Below, piece after piece: positions 54,931-64,000 of a DNA stretch of 64,000 nt; position 1 is the stretch's first letter; every line of letters begins with the position of its first letter. The notes beneath the pieces were generated by a model, which saw only the letters and a program-made list of their open reading frames with translations, did not search any database and was not told where the DNA came from. Origin of the DNA: Pallidibacillus pasinlerensis (lineage in GTDB: Bacteria; Bacillota; Bacilli; Bacillales; Caldibacillaceae); contig NZ_JAACYS010000005.1 of the NCBI RefSeq assembly GCF_009996845.1, positions 19,417 to 83,416 on the forward strand, read 5' to 3'. Position numbers and translations under genes: made by a program.

Positions 54931-56433
54931 TTATCCTGTTTTCTTTAAAGATTTTTCATTTGATTCGTACACATTTTTCATTTCAGAGTTCAAATAAGAT
55001 AAAAATTCATTCGCTTTTTCTTTCGGTGCTTTAGTCATTAAACTAACAACGATAAAGATAATTGTAGATAATGATATTGCCCAAAGGCCTGATGCAATAC
55101 CAAAGGGCTTGTACCCTGACAATTCAAAGTAAATCACTAATAATCCTGTAATAATAACACTTGCATTAACACCTGCTGCTGTTCCACGTTTCCAGAAGAA
55201 AGTACCGATAAGGGCTGGTACAGTTACAAGTAAACCTGCGGAAGACGCTACGGATAAAACAGCGATTAAATTCATTTCCATTTGCGCAAATAAATAAGCG
55301 AGTACTGCGATGATAGGGATAACGATTTTTCCAACAAGTAACTGGGACTTATCACTAGATTCTTTTGAAATATTACCATATACGTCACGAGCAAAGACGG
55401 ATGATAAAGTTAGTAAAATCGAATCAATAGTTGAAATGGCAGCGGCCATAATACCAATCATCACTATTAATGCCAATGCGGGCGGAACTAAATCTGATCC
55501 GAGTAGTGTCGGTGTTGCTAAATCCGCTTTTTCTAAGTCGGGAAATGCAATTGCTGAAGAAAAGCCCCACATAATCGCAACTAATGTATAGATTAAACCG
55601 AAAATCATAAAACCTAGAATCATTTTACGTAAGCTTACTAAAGAGTCTGGCATAAACAATCTTTGACTAACTTGTGGATTCGATAAACTAAAGAAGAACC
55701 AAGGGATTGTCAAACCTAAAAACGTCCAAATATTGAAAAATCCATTTCCAGGTACAGTTAATAAATCTGGTAATTCTGTTTCCAGTGTGCCAAAAAATCC
55801 GGAAAATCCACCTAAACGATACACAACGAATAGTACGATTGCAGTTGCTGAAACTATCATAAATAGAGCTTGCAAGGCATCGGTCCATGCAACGGATCGA
55901 ATACCGGCAACATATGAAAATACGATTGCTAAAACCGTAGCAATTAAAACACCAGTTGTAAATGATATTCCACCATCAGTCATACCTGCTAGTAGATACC
56001 CAATTCCAGATAATTGAACAGCACTATATGGAATTAAGAATAAACTACTTGCAATAGCAACGATGACGGAAACGGATTTGCTTTGATAACGATCACCTAA
56101 CATTTCGTACGGAGTTACATAGCCATATTTTTTTCCTACAAACCAAAAACGAGGACCAAAAAAGGCAACTAATGAAACACCCATTAAATATATTAATTCA
56201 AAACCTAATGCACCAACGCCACCAGCGTATGTTAATCCTGCTAGACCGACTAACATGAAAGCACTATAGGTCGTTGCACTATAACTTAAGGTAGAGACAA
56301 ATCCACCTAATTTTCGGTCGCTGAGGAAATAACTTTCCATCGTTGTTTGTTTACCACTTTTAGATAAAAAGGCAACGATTGTGGCAATGACAACATAAAT
56401 TGCAATACCGATCCATACGAAATTCATACTCAT
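54931..56433 (-). CDS. sodium:solute symporter (SSS family)
   Basis: This 500-residue carrier has about 13 membrane helices. The family pattern is seen at the N-terminus (YFLSDRKLGGFVSTLSYSATTYSAFMLVGLAG), with GYVTPYEMLGDRY and, further on, SNPQVSQRLFMPDS and AAAISTIDSILLTLSSVFARDVY. It couples uptake of a small solute to sodium. The substrate cannot be fixed; pantothenate- or proline-type carriers are the nearest. A small membrane gene directly upstream is a likely partner. Confidence 0.85.
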   Translation of the reverse strand: MSMNFVWIGIAIYVVIATIVAFLSKSGKQTTMESYFLSDRKLGGFVSTLSYSATTYSAFMLVGLAGLTYAGGVGALGFELIYLMGVSLVAFFGPRFWFVGKKYGYVTPYEMLGDRYQSKSVSVIVAIASSLFLIPYSAVQLSGIGYLLAGMTDGGISFTTGVLIATVLAIVFSYVAGIRSVAWTDALQALFMIVSATAIVLFVVYRLGGFSGFFGTLETELPDLLTVPGNGFFNIWTFLGLTIPWFFFSLSNPQVSQRLFMPDSLVSLRKMILGFMIFGLIYTLVAIMWGFSSAIAFPDLEKADLATPTLLGSDLVPPALALIVMIGIMAAAISTIDSILLTLSSVFARDVYGNISKESSDKSQLLVGKIVIPIIAVLAYLFAQMEMNLIAVLSVASSAGLLVTVPALIGTFFWKRGTAAGVNASVIITGLLVIYFELSGYKPFGIASGLWAISLSTIIFIVVSLMTKAPKEKANEFLSYLNSEMKNVYESNEKSLKKTG

Positions 56434-56435
56434 AT

Positions 56436-56615
56436 TTATTTACCCCAATCCTTCGTAATGTATAGATTTGTACATATAACAACAACTGTCATAACAATCC
56501 AAAATAAAAAGCTTCCGTACCAAGTAGCTAAATTTGTTAACAAGGTAAATGGAATAATTAAGGATAATAGGACAATACATAAAATGATAAGTGCCCATTT
56601 TAATTCAAATTTCAA
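56436..56615 (-). CDS. small membrane protein, partner of the SSS symporter
   Basis: This 59-residue protein has two membrane helices (about residues 8-28 and 34-52) and a C-terminal NLYITKDWGK. It ends 2 bp before the symporter start. Such small partners (DUF997/DUF3311-like) often precede SSS carriers. I am not certain of the exact family. The TTG at 56615 is preferred, with AGGAGGG 6-7 bases upstream; an ATG 6 bases earlier abuts the ribosome site. Confidence 0.7.
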   Translation of the reverse strand: MKFELKWALIILCIVLLSLIIPFTLLTNLATWYGSFLFWIVMTVVVICTNLYITKDWGK

Positions 56616-56818
56616 AACCATTCCCTCCTCATGTTCTGTGATAAACATATCAAACAAGAAAAATAGTAATTTACACCTGACAAGACAAGTGTAATTACAT
56701 AATAACAAAACTTATATAATTTGGCTATAAAAATTTTGAAAATGAAAAAAGTTTGTCCAAAACCTTTACTACATAATCTTTGAAAAATGGGTGAATCCTA
56801 TACGTGGAGGTGGAATTT

Positions 56819-56980
56819 TTGAGTAAAAATAAAAAAATGGCGAAACAATTAAATAAGGATTTTAGTGATAAACAGGCGGTAAGAAATCATATGTCTCATC
56901 AATTTGATCATGAATTTGCCAATGAGCCATTATCTACAGAAGAAAGATTAAATAATAAAAAGACGAAGAAACGGCAATAA
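56819..56980 (+). CDS. small charged hypothetical protein
   Basis: This 53-residue hydrophilic protein starts MSKNKKMAKQLNKDF and ends RLNNKKTKKRQ. A TTG start at 56819 follows GTGGAGG at 7 bases, and a terminator directly follows the stop. I do not recognise the family. Size and composition recall small spore-associated proteins of Bacillaceae, but this is only a comparison. Confidence 0.65.
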   Translation: MSKNKKMAKQLNKDFSDKQAVRNHMSHQFDHEFANEPLSTEERLNNKKTKKRQ

Positions 56981-57008
56981 AAAAGGATGTCTAAATGACA
57001 TCCTTTTG
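56981..57008 (+). terminator. terminator of the small charged protein gene
   Basis: AAAAGGATGTC and GACATCCTTTT form an 11-bp perfect stem with a five-base loop. Confidence 0.85.
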
Positions 57009-57020
57009 AATTTATGTTCA

Positions 57021-57075
57021 GATGGCGGACGCTTTCCGCGGGAGTGGCTTGAGCCTCCTCGGACTCGCCGCCATC
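57021..57075. repeat. GC-rich palindromic element, copy 3 (55 bp)
   Basis: The ends are GATGGCGG (57021-57028) and CCGCCATC (57068-57075). The inside GACGCTTTCCGCGGGAGTGG...GAGCCTCCTCG shares the core of copies 1 and 2. The end triplets differ from the other copies on both sides in a matching way. Confidence 0.85.
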
Positions 57076-57133
57076 TTCACAGTATATTTGATTTTTATTT
57101 TAGACAGCTTATTGCCTTTCATAAGAAAGTATA

Positions 57134-58138
<1,005 letters not shown>

Positions 58139-58144
58139 TTAAGA

Positions 58145-58395
58145 ATATAAAAAACCATTCATCCACAAATAGGGACGAATGGTTAAAAATCCGCGGTACC
58201 ACCCTAGTTACCGTTAAATAAGGTCACTTTCATCCTTGTAACGTAAGGAAAACGCAAAAGCCTACTAAGATTGTTTGTCCGTTCGGTTTTGACTCGAAAG
58301 CCCATTCCATTCATTTTACAGTTTGTTTCCACCAACCACAAACTCTCTAGAATGTAAAAATGAATGTACTCTTCTTTCTCATCGTTTTATCAATA
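58145..58395 (-). promoter_or_regulatory. T-box leader of trpS (tRNA-Trp responsive)
   Basis: The minus strand contains the canonical T-box AGGGTGGTACCGCGG (58205-58191). A terminator follows directly: AACCATTC at 58184-58177 with its complement near 58153-58164, then TTTTTTAT. Upstream is a long stem I region. A UGG (58309-58307) in AAUGAAUGGAAUGGG is a good candidate for the specifier codon. Uncharged tRNA-Trp would stabilise the antiterminator and turn trpS on. Confidence 0.9.
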
Positions 58396-58803
58396 TTTTT
58401 ATTTCAAAATAATATGTAATTTGGGCAGTAAAACAAAATACCTACTATAACTTTATCGTTATTATAAACAATGAAAAAAGAAAAATCAACAATGTGGATA
58501 GGCTGATTTTCATTTAGTGTATAGCTAATTGAAAATGAAATATATGTAGAAAATTTCATGTCATTATTTTAGGAAAATTCTTAACAAGGGAACGTAAGAA
58601 CAAATAACTGATTGAGCTATGTAGAAAGCGTTTTAATTGAGAAAATTTTTTTCGAAAAATATAAAAATAATTTTAAAATATATACCAAAACCAAGTAAAA
58701 TACTGTATAATAAATACTAAGACAAATTACTAATTTAAACTTATTTTAAACTAGAAACCTATTATTAAATATATATACATATTCCTTAAAGGAGTGGATG
58801 GTA
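58396..58803 (+). other. AT-rich gap before spx
   Basis: This holds the divergent promoter regions of trpS and spx. A TATAAT is at 58706-58711, without a clear -35. I see no gene or strong structure. Confidence 0.4.
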
Positions 58804-59199
58804 ATGGTTACATTATACACAGCACCTAGTTGTACTTCTTGTCGTAAAGCAAAGGCTTGGTTAGAAAGTAATAATATCCCATTTAAAGAACGTAATATTT
58901 TCTCAGAGCCTTTAACAATTGAGGAAATTAAAGAAATTTTTCGCATGACAGAAGATGGTACGGATGAAATAATCTCAACTCGATCAAAGACATTCCAAAA
59001 CTTAAAAGTAAATTTGGAATCGCTCCCACTACAAGAACTTTATCAATTGATTCGTGACAACCCCGGTTTACTAAGAAGACCGATTATCATTGATGAAAAG
59101 AGACTACAAGTCGGTTACAACGAAGATGAGATCAGACGATTCTTACCAAGGAAAGTTCGTACGTATCAGTTAAGAGAGGCACAAAAATTAGTTAACTAA
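58804..59199 (+). CDS. spx: transcriptional regulator Spx
   Basis: This 131-residue ArsC-fold protein binds the RNA polymerase alpha subunit and redirects transcription under disulphide stress. The redox switch CTSC (Cys10, Cys13) is intact, as are [16 protein letters not shown] and [29 protein letters not shown]. The ATG at 58804 follows AAAGGAG. It is normally degraded by ClpXP with YjbH. It is followed by a terminator, then mecA. Confidence 0.96.
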   Translation: MVTLYTAPSCTSCRKAKAWLESNNIPFKERNIFSEPLTIEEIKEIFRMTEDGTDEIISTRSKTFQNLKVNLESLPLQELYQLIRDNPGLLRRPIIIDEKRLQVGYNEDEIRRFLPRKVRTYQLREAQKLVN

Positions 59200-59550
59200 A
59201 ACTTGCCTTTTGTCCATAAAAAATGTACATTCTATACAATAAAAAACTCTAGACAATACTAGTGATTCACGTTATAATATGCTTTAATCAACCTTCATGC
59301 TACACTTAGCGTGAAGGTTTTTAACACTAAATTATATAGAGAATCGCAACATATAACGACATATAGAAACGGCTCCTTATAGGTCATTTACTTATTTTTC
59401 GAAGTTTCGGGCATTTTCATTTTCGTTATTACTTGTTTTGTCATAAAATGAAAATATAAACATACAATATAATTTATTGTAAAGTCATCTTGTATGGGAA
59501 TTAAAGGGAATTAACCCTTCAAATAATTGGTAAGAAGGGAGCGTTATCAT
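59200..59550 (+). other. gap between spx and mecA
   Basis: Apart from the spx terminator at 59290-59322 this AT-rich stretch holds only the presumed mecA promoter. No gene is seen. Confidence 0.4.
59290..59322 (+). terminator. terminator of spx
   Basis: AACCTTCATGCT pairs with AGCGTGAAGGTT (one wobble), followed by TTTTAA. Confidence 0.85.
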
Positions 59551-60222
59551 ATGGATATTGAACGGATAAATGAAAACACAGTAAAATTCTTCATATCATA
59601 CGGAGATGTAGAAGAAAGAGGATTCGATCGAGAAGAGATTTGGTATAACCGAGAAAAAAGTGAGCAACTGTTTTGGGAAATGATGGATGAAGTTCATGAA
59701 GATGAAGATTTCCCATTTGACGGACCGTTATGGATTCAAGTTCAAGCTCTCGAAAAGGGACTTGAGGTAGTCGTAACGAAGGCTCAGATTACAAAAGATG
59801 GTGCCCGTTTTGATTTTCCATATGGCGATGGAAAATATAAAGATTATAGCTTGAATGAACAAGTTGAAAATTTACTCAACCATCACTTTTCCTACGGTGA
59901 TCATGACTTAGTTGATGATTTGAGTGAAGAAACTTCAATTTCATTTGTTACTTTCTTTAACGATTTTGAAGACTTAATTGCTTTATCAACACGTCCATGG
60001 CCAGTAGATTTAAAAACGAAGTTATTTTCTTATGAAGGAAAATACTTTTTATATTTAGAATTCCCATTTGATGCCTTTACTGAAGAAGAAATAGATGATT
60101 TGTTAAGTGTTGTACTCGAACACGGTACGGAATCACAAAGAACTATTCACTTCTTACTAGAGTACGGAAAAGAAATTATGGAAGAAGACGTATTTAATAC
60201 GATAAATAAATATTTTAGCTAA
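59551..60222 (+). CDS. mecA: adaptor protein MecA
   Basis: This 223-residue adaptor hands ComK and other targets to ClpCP for degradation. The N-terminal domain starts MDIERINENTVKFFISYGDVEERGFDREEIWYNRE. An acidic linker follows, and the C-terminal ClpC-binding domain covers about residues 120-220. The ATG at 59551 has GAAGGGAG upstream. comK lies in the same window at 20401. It is followed by a terminator and then coiA. Confidence 0.95.
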   Translation: MDIERINENTVKFFISYGDVEERGFDREEIWYNREKSEQLFWEMMDEVHEDEDFPFDGPLWIQVQALEKGLEVVVTKAQITKDGARFDFPYGDGKYKDYSLNEQVENLLNHHFSYGDHDLVDDLSEETSISFVTFFNDFEDLIALSTRPWPVDLKTKLFSYEGKYFLYLEFPFDAFTEEEIDDLLSVVLEHGTESQRTIHFLLEYGKEIMEEDVFNTINKYFS

Positions 60223-60256
60223 AATTTAATTTTTAAGCTGATAATTTATATAAAAT

Positions 60257-60286
60257 CACCGATTTCGATTAAGAAATCGGTTTTTA
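60257..60286 (+). terminator. terminator of mecA
   Basis: ACCGATTTC and GAAATCGGT form a perfect 9-bp stem, followed by TTTTATT. Confidence 0.85.
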
Positions 60287-60368
60287 TTCGTTAAAAATTG
60301 AATTTTTGCGATTTGACTAAACTACTATTCCACCTCATAATTTTGGTAAAAACAATCGAGGTGGTTTT

Positions 60369-61550
60369 GTGTTTGTTGCACAATTAAAATCTGGACAACT
60401 AATCTCCATCTTACATGTATCAAGAAACAGGCTTTCTGTTTTTGAAAAACTAGCTCCATTTTTTTGCCCATTATGTAAGCAAGAATTGATTTTAAAAAAA
60501 GGTGAGCAGAAAACACCGCATTTTGCTCATAAAACAACATGTTTAATTAAACCAGAAGGAGAGACAGAAACCCATTTACAAGGAAAGAAAAACTTATTTG
60601 CATGGTTGAAAAGACAAGGTGTGAAGCCTCAGTTAGAGGCTTATCTCCCTGACATTAATCAAAGACCGGATCTTTTATTCCAATGGAATGATAAGCGGGT
60701 TGTGATAGAGTTTCAATGTTCGGTCATTTCTTCACAGGATATTTATAAAAGAACCTCAAGTTATTTAAATCATAATTATTATCCGATTTGGTTTTTATAT
60801 GAAGGCCTTGTTAAAAAATCCCCTTTTACAATCCAATTAAATTCCTTTATTTCCCAATTTATTTTTCATGACCAAAGTTACCCTGTCATAATATCCTTTC
60901 ACCCGCAAAAAGAAGAGTTTATTACATATACAAATATTGTTCCCTTTTCCAAAAATCGAGCCTTTTGCCTTGAACAAATATATACTATGCAAGATCCGAT
61001 CGATATGATTCTTCAACCAAGTTCGCAACGAGTAAATTTTTTACCTTATTGGGTTGCGAATTCGGAAAAATGGTTAATCCAACAAACTTTATTTCCAGAT
61101 GCACGGAAAAATAAATTTTTACAATTTTTATATCAGCGCAAGCTTCATCCTACAAGCCTTCCATGGGAAATTGGTATCCCCCTCCCAAACATGTACATCA
61201 TTGAAACTCCTCCTGTAGAATGGCAATTTTATATTTGGTATTTTTTTCTTTATACGAGAAAAATCGGAGCGGTAATTTCGAAGGATGAAATACATCGATT
61301 TATTTTTCATAAACTAAATTTATATATTCGATTTCGTGGGCTTCCTGCAATTTCAATGGATGAAAAAGTCCAACCTTTTAACAACTACATCTCTTTTTTA
61401 ACAAGTTTAGGATTTTTCAAAGATATAAAGGATAAATTAATAGTGGTAAAGAAGCCAGAAATATTAAAACAGGGGAATGTGGATAGAACGTATCGGAAGG
61501 GAATTTTCTATTCTAAAAATAAAGAGAAGATTATGCGGTTTTTTATTTGA
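60369..61550 (+). CDS. coiA: competence protein CoiA
   Basis: This 393-residue competence protein is involved in processing transforming DNA. The N-terminal zinc-finger-like FFCPLCKQELILKKGEQKTPHFAH and the nuclease-like core RPDLLFQWNDKRVVIEFQCSVIS fit the CoiA family. The C-terminal half is poorly conserved, as usual. The GTG at 60369 follows GAGGTGG. It lies between mecA and pepF, as in B. subtilis (yjbF). Confidence 0.9.
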   Translation: MFVAQLKSGQLISILHVSRNRLSVFEKLAPFFCPLCKQELILKKGEQKTPHFAHKTTCLIKPEGETETHLQGKKNLFAWLKRQGVKPQLEAYLPDINQRPDLLFQWNDKRVVIEFQCSVISSQDIYKRTSSYLNHNYYPIWFLYEGLVKKSPFTIQLNSFISQFIFHDQSYPVIISFHPQKEEFITYTNIVPFSKNRAFCLEQIYTMQDPIDMILQPSSQRVNFLPYWVANSEKWLIQQTLFPDARKNKFLQFLYQRKLHPTSLPWEIGIPLPNMYIIETPPVEWQFYIWYFFLYTRKIGAVISKDEIHRFIFHKLNLYIRFRGLPAISMDEKVQPFNNYISFLTSLGFFKDIKDKLIVVKKPEILKQGNVDRTYRKGIFYSKNKEKIMRFFI

Positions 61551-61664
61551 CGAATTGCCTTTATCACGATAAATTAAGAATAAACCATATATTTCCTTAT
61601 TTGAAAAGTTTTGTAATTTTTCGCATTTTTAATAAGGAAAAATATCTAAAGTGGAGGAATTGTG

Positions 61665-63491
61665 ATGGCAGAAGAAAAAAAGGTAAAAACATTACCATCA
61701 AGAGATGAGATCCCTGTAGAATACACTTGGGATTTAGAGCAAATTTTTGCAACGGATGATGATTGGAAAAAGGAATATGAAGAAATTAAAGCACTTTTAC
61801 CGAAAACAGCAGAATACCAAGGCAAGCTAGGGGAGGGGGCGGATACGCTTTATGAAGCGCTTCAGTTCCAAGATCAAGTTATGATGCGACTAGGTAAACT
61901 GTATACATATGCACATATGCGTTATGACCAAGATACAACAAATTCCTTTTACCAAGGTTTAAATGATCAGGCAAGTAGCCTATATACACAAGCTGCGAGT
62001 GCTTTTGCTTATGTCGTACCAGAATTACTTTCTATCGATGAAGACAAGATAAAATCTTTCCTAGAAGAAAAGGAAGAATTAAAGTTATACGAATTCGCTT
62101 TAGAACAAATTAATAAACAACGCCCACATGTATTATCAGCTGAAATTGAAGCGATTTTAGCGCAAGCTTCGGAAGTAACTAGTGCACCAAGTAATACATT
62201 CGGGATGTTAAACAATGCTGACTTAGAGTTTCCAACAATTAAAGACGAAAATGGGGAAGAAGTACAAGTTACACATGGTCGTTATATTAACTTCTTAGAA
62301 AGTTCTGATCGTCGTGTACGAAAAGATGCGTTTAAAGCTGTATATGACACCTATGGCAAATTCCGTAACACATTTGCAAGTACGTTAAGTTCGCAAGTGA
62401 AAAAGGATAATTTTTACGCGAAAGTTCGTAACTACAAATCCGCAAGAGAAGCAGCTTTATCAAATAACCATATTCCTGAATCCGTTTATGATAATTTAGT
62501 GGAAACAATTAATAAAAACTTACCATTACTACATCGTTACGTATCATTACGTAAGAAAATACTTGGCCTTGATGAACTTCATATGTATGATTTGTATACT
62601 CCACTTGTAAAAGATGTAAAAATGGAAGTTACGTATGAACAGGCGAAGGAGTTATCAATAAAAGGACTTGCGCCAATGGGTGAGGAATATATTTCCATCT
62701 TAAAGGAAGGTTTTGATAACCGTTGGGTTGACGTCCATGAAAATAAAGGTAAACGAAGTGGTGCTTACTCATCCGGTGCATACGGTACAAACCCTTACAT
62801 TTTAATGAACTGGCAAGATAATGTAAATAACTTATTTACGTTAGTTCATGAGTTTGGTCACTCCATTCATAGTTACTATACACGTAAACATCAACCATAT
62901 CCGTATGGTCATTACTCAATTTTTGTGGCAGAAGTTGCGTCTACATGCAATGAAAACTTATTAAGTGAATATTTATTGAATACATTAGATGATGATAAAC
63001 AACGTCTGTACATTTTAAATAATTATTTAGAAACATTCCGTGGTACAGTATTCCGTCAAACGATGTTTGCTGAATTTGAACATGATATTCATGTGCGTGC
63101 ACAAAATGGTGAAGCATTGACTGCGGATCTATTAACAGAAATTTATTATAACTTGAATAAGAAATACTTTGGTGATGATATTGTCGTTGATGAGGAAATC
63201 GGTTTAGAGTGGGCACGGATTCCACATTTCTATTACAACTACTATGTTTATCAATATGCGACAGGTTTCAGCGCAGCAACAGCATTAAGCAAACAAATCT
63301 TAGAAGAAGGCAAGCCGGCAGTGGACCGTTACATTAACGGCTTTTTGAAAGCAGGTAGTTCCGATTATCCAATTGAAGTGTTGAAAAAAGCTGGTGTAGA
63401 TATGACAACAGCTGAACCAATTGAGAATGCATGTAAAGTATTTGAAGAAAAGTTAACAGAAATGGAAAACTTGTTAGCTAAGCTTCAATAA
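61665..63491 (+). CDS. pepF: oligoendopeptidase F (M3 family)
   Basis: This 608-residue zinc metallopeptidase degrades short peptides. The zinc motif HEFGH is at residues 395-399 and the third ligand Glu is in VAEVASTCNENLLSEYLL. Length and layout match PepF of Bacillus. The ATG at 61665 follows GGAGG at 7 bases. A strong terminator follows. Confidence 0.95.
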   Translation: MAEEKKVKTLPSRDEIPVEYTWDLEQIFATDDDWKKEYEEIKALLPKTAEYQGKLGEGADTLYEALQFQDQVMMRLGKLYTYAHMRYDQDTTNSFYQGLNDQASSLYTQAASAFAYVVPELLSIDEDKIKSFLEEKEELKLYEFALEQINKQRPHVLSAEIEAILAQASEVTSAPSNTFGMLNNADLEFPTIKDENGEEVQVTHGRYINFLESSDRRVRKDAFKAVYDTYGKFRNTFASTLSSQVKKDNFYAKVRNYKSAREAALSNNHIPESVYDNLVETINKNLPLLHRYVSLRKKILGLDELHMYDLYTPLVKDVKMEVTYEQAKELSIKGLAPMGEEYISILKEGFDNRWVDVHENKGKRSGAYSSGAYGTNPYILMNWQDNVNNLFTLVHEFGHSIHSYYTRKHQPYPYGHYSIFVAEVASTCNENLLSEYLLNTLDDDKQRLYILNNYLETFRGTVFRQTMFAEFEHDIHVRAQNGEALTADLLTEIYYNLNKKYFGDDIVVDEEIGLEWARIPHFYYNYYVYQYATGFSAATALSKQILEEGKPAVDRYINGFLKAGSSDYPIEVLKKAGVDMTTAEPIENACKVFEEKLTEMENLLAKLQ

Positions 63492-63501
63492 TAAATGAAA
63501 A

Positions 63502-63533
63502 GAAGGACAGCTTTATTGGCTGTCCTTTTTTTG
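63502..63533. terminator. terminator after pepF
   Basis: AAGGACAGC and GCTGTCCTT pair, followed by TTTTTTT. It may also serve the convergent small membrane gene. Confidence 0.85.
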
Positions 63534-63535
63534 TG

Positions 63536-63727
63536 TCATTGAAATTTGTTTTTAAACAGGCTCCAAATTCTGTCTCGATAATTTAAGTATATAAAAAATA
63601 ATAAAATGGAAATAAATAATAGTAGAGCGGTTAGGAAGAAAGGGTACATTTTTAAAATCCCGAAAATGAAAAAGAAAAATGAAACGATTATAAAAATAAT
63701 TAAAGCTGACATAATAATAAGATCCAT
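63536..63727 (-). CDS. small two-helix membrane protein
   Basis: This 63-residue protein has two hydrophobic helices (about residues 3-26 and 28-48) and a basic tail YRDRIWSLFKNKFQ. The ATG at 63727 has GGTGA 6 bases upstream. The family is not recognised. It sits between pepF and roxS, about where B. subtilis has the small gene yizD; whether the two are related is not clear. Confidence 0.55.
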   Translation of the reverse strand: MDLIIMSALIIFIIVSFFFFIFGILKMYPFFLTALLLFISILLFFIYLNYRDRIWSLFKNKFQ

Positions 63728-63861
63728 GAATATCACCGCTCTTATAAGGATTGTCTTTAAAATATTATGTACAAGCGAAGAGAATTATGATGTTTTCGGT
63801 AATTGTTACGAAAATGTGAAATAATTAACTAAGCCTTGCATTAAGAAAATTAATTTGTTAT

Positions 63862-63886
63862 TATAATGGTGTGAAGTTATTCACAA
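63862..63886 (+). promoter_or_regulatory. roxS promoter with Rex operator
   Basis: TATAAT at 63862-63867 is followed by GTGTGAAGTTATTCACAA (63869-63886), which matches the Rex consensus TTGTGAAWWWWTTCACAA at 13 of 14 fixed positions. It overlaps the transcription start, so Rex would repress until NADH rises. Confidence 0.82.
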
Positions 63887-63997
63887 GCAAACATATACCC
63901 CTTTGTTTGACCGTGAAAATTTCTCCCATCCCCTTTGTTCGTAACAAAGAAAGAGAGGTTTCAGTTAGACCACCCATCTACTGAAACCTCTCTTTTC
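63873..63997 (+). ncRNA. roxS: small regulatory RNA RoxS (RsaE family)
   Basis: The transcript starts near 63873 (GAAGTTATTCAC). It has the conserved RsaE/RoxS core: ATACCCCTTTGTTTGA, then GTGAAAATTTCTCCCATC, then CCCCTTTGTT. The two C-rich loops pair with Shine-Dalgarno regions of target mRNAs, mostly central carbon and redox genes. A terminator ends it: AAGAGAGGTTTCAG (63951-63964) with its complement at 63981-63994. In B. subtilis roxS also follows pepF closely. Confidence 0.92.
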
Positions 63998-64000
63998 TAT

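Noticed and set aside
59330..59400. Possible third locus of the 21-bp repeat class (motifs like CGACATATAG and CTCCTTATAG)
   Set aside because: Only two to three weak motifs with irregular spacing are seen, which is not above what AT-rich DNA gives by chance.

Overview
The window is a low-GC chromosome segment from a member of the Bacillaceae (endospore former, naturally competent type). Gene content and order follow the Bacillus subtilis arc from yhaI-hpr to roxS: yhaI, hpr, trpP, hit, ecsABC, yhaA, hmoB, hemEH, yhfHI, lplJ, yhfN, yhzC-comK, yhjD, yhjE, addBA, the gerP operon, yisKL, yitS to yitW, yjzC/yjzD, yjaU/yjaV, fabHA-fabF, yjaZ, yjbA, trpS, spx, mecA, coiA, pepF and the sRNA roxS. 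I cannot name the species. There are no rRNA or tRNA genes, no CRISPR array and no intact insertion sequence or prophage.

Layout. 0-8.6 kb: Hpr regulator, TrpP with a TRAP-type leader, Hit, a 24-unit array of 52-bp hairpin repeats, a candidate structured ncRNA, the Ecs ABC transporter and an M20 amidohydrolase. 8.6-17 kb: a LiaFSR envelope-stress system, heme genes (hmoB divergent from hemE-hemH, with PerR/Fur-type boxes between them), YhfI and lipoate ligase. 17-25 kb: a 21-bp repeat array, AzlCD, an M48 protease, the IDEAL protein YhzC beside ComK, an S9 peptidase and a DedA-like protein. 25-35 kb: addBA (with a LexA-like box) and the gerPABCDEF spore-coat operon with a sigma-K promoter. 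35-48 kb: YisK, YisL, an EAL protein with a dead GGDEF domain, a dead membrane-anchored GH13 homologue, YajQ, DegV, a CstA carrier and YitUVW. 48-64 kb: competence and fatty-acid region (FabH/FabF with a FapR box), a Na+/solute symporter, trpS with a T-box, Spx, MecA, CoiA, PepF and RoxS with a Rex operator.

Many genes form one physiological theme. ComK, MecA (ComK adaptor), Spx, CoiA and AddAB act in competence, proteolysis control and recombination. Relative to B. subtilis several neighbours are missing: pbpF and hemY around hemEH, sbcDC after addA, and med/comZ before fabH. Five loci look decayed or frameshifted (positions 992, 24416, 43387, 43726 and 52929).

The most unusual content is non-coding. 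There are two loci of exactly 52-bp hairpin repeats whose stems differ in sequence but keep the TGTC...GACA architecture. There are two loci of degenerate 21-bp repeats. A family of GC-rich palindromic elements has at least four copies. A roughly 290-nt structured candidate RNA lies next to the large array.
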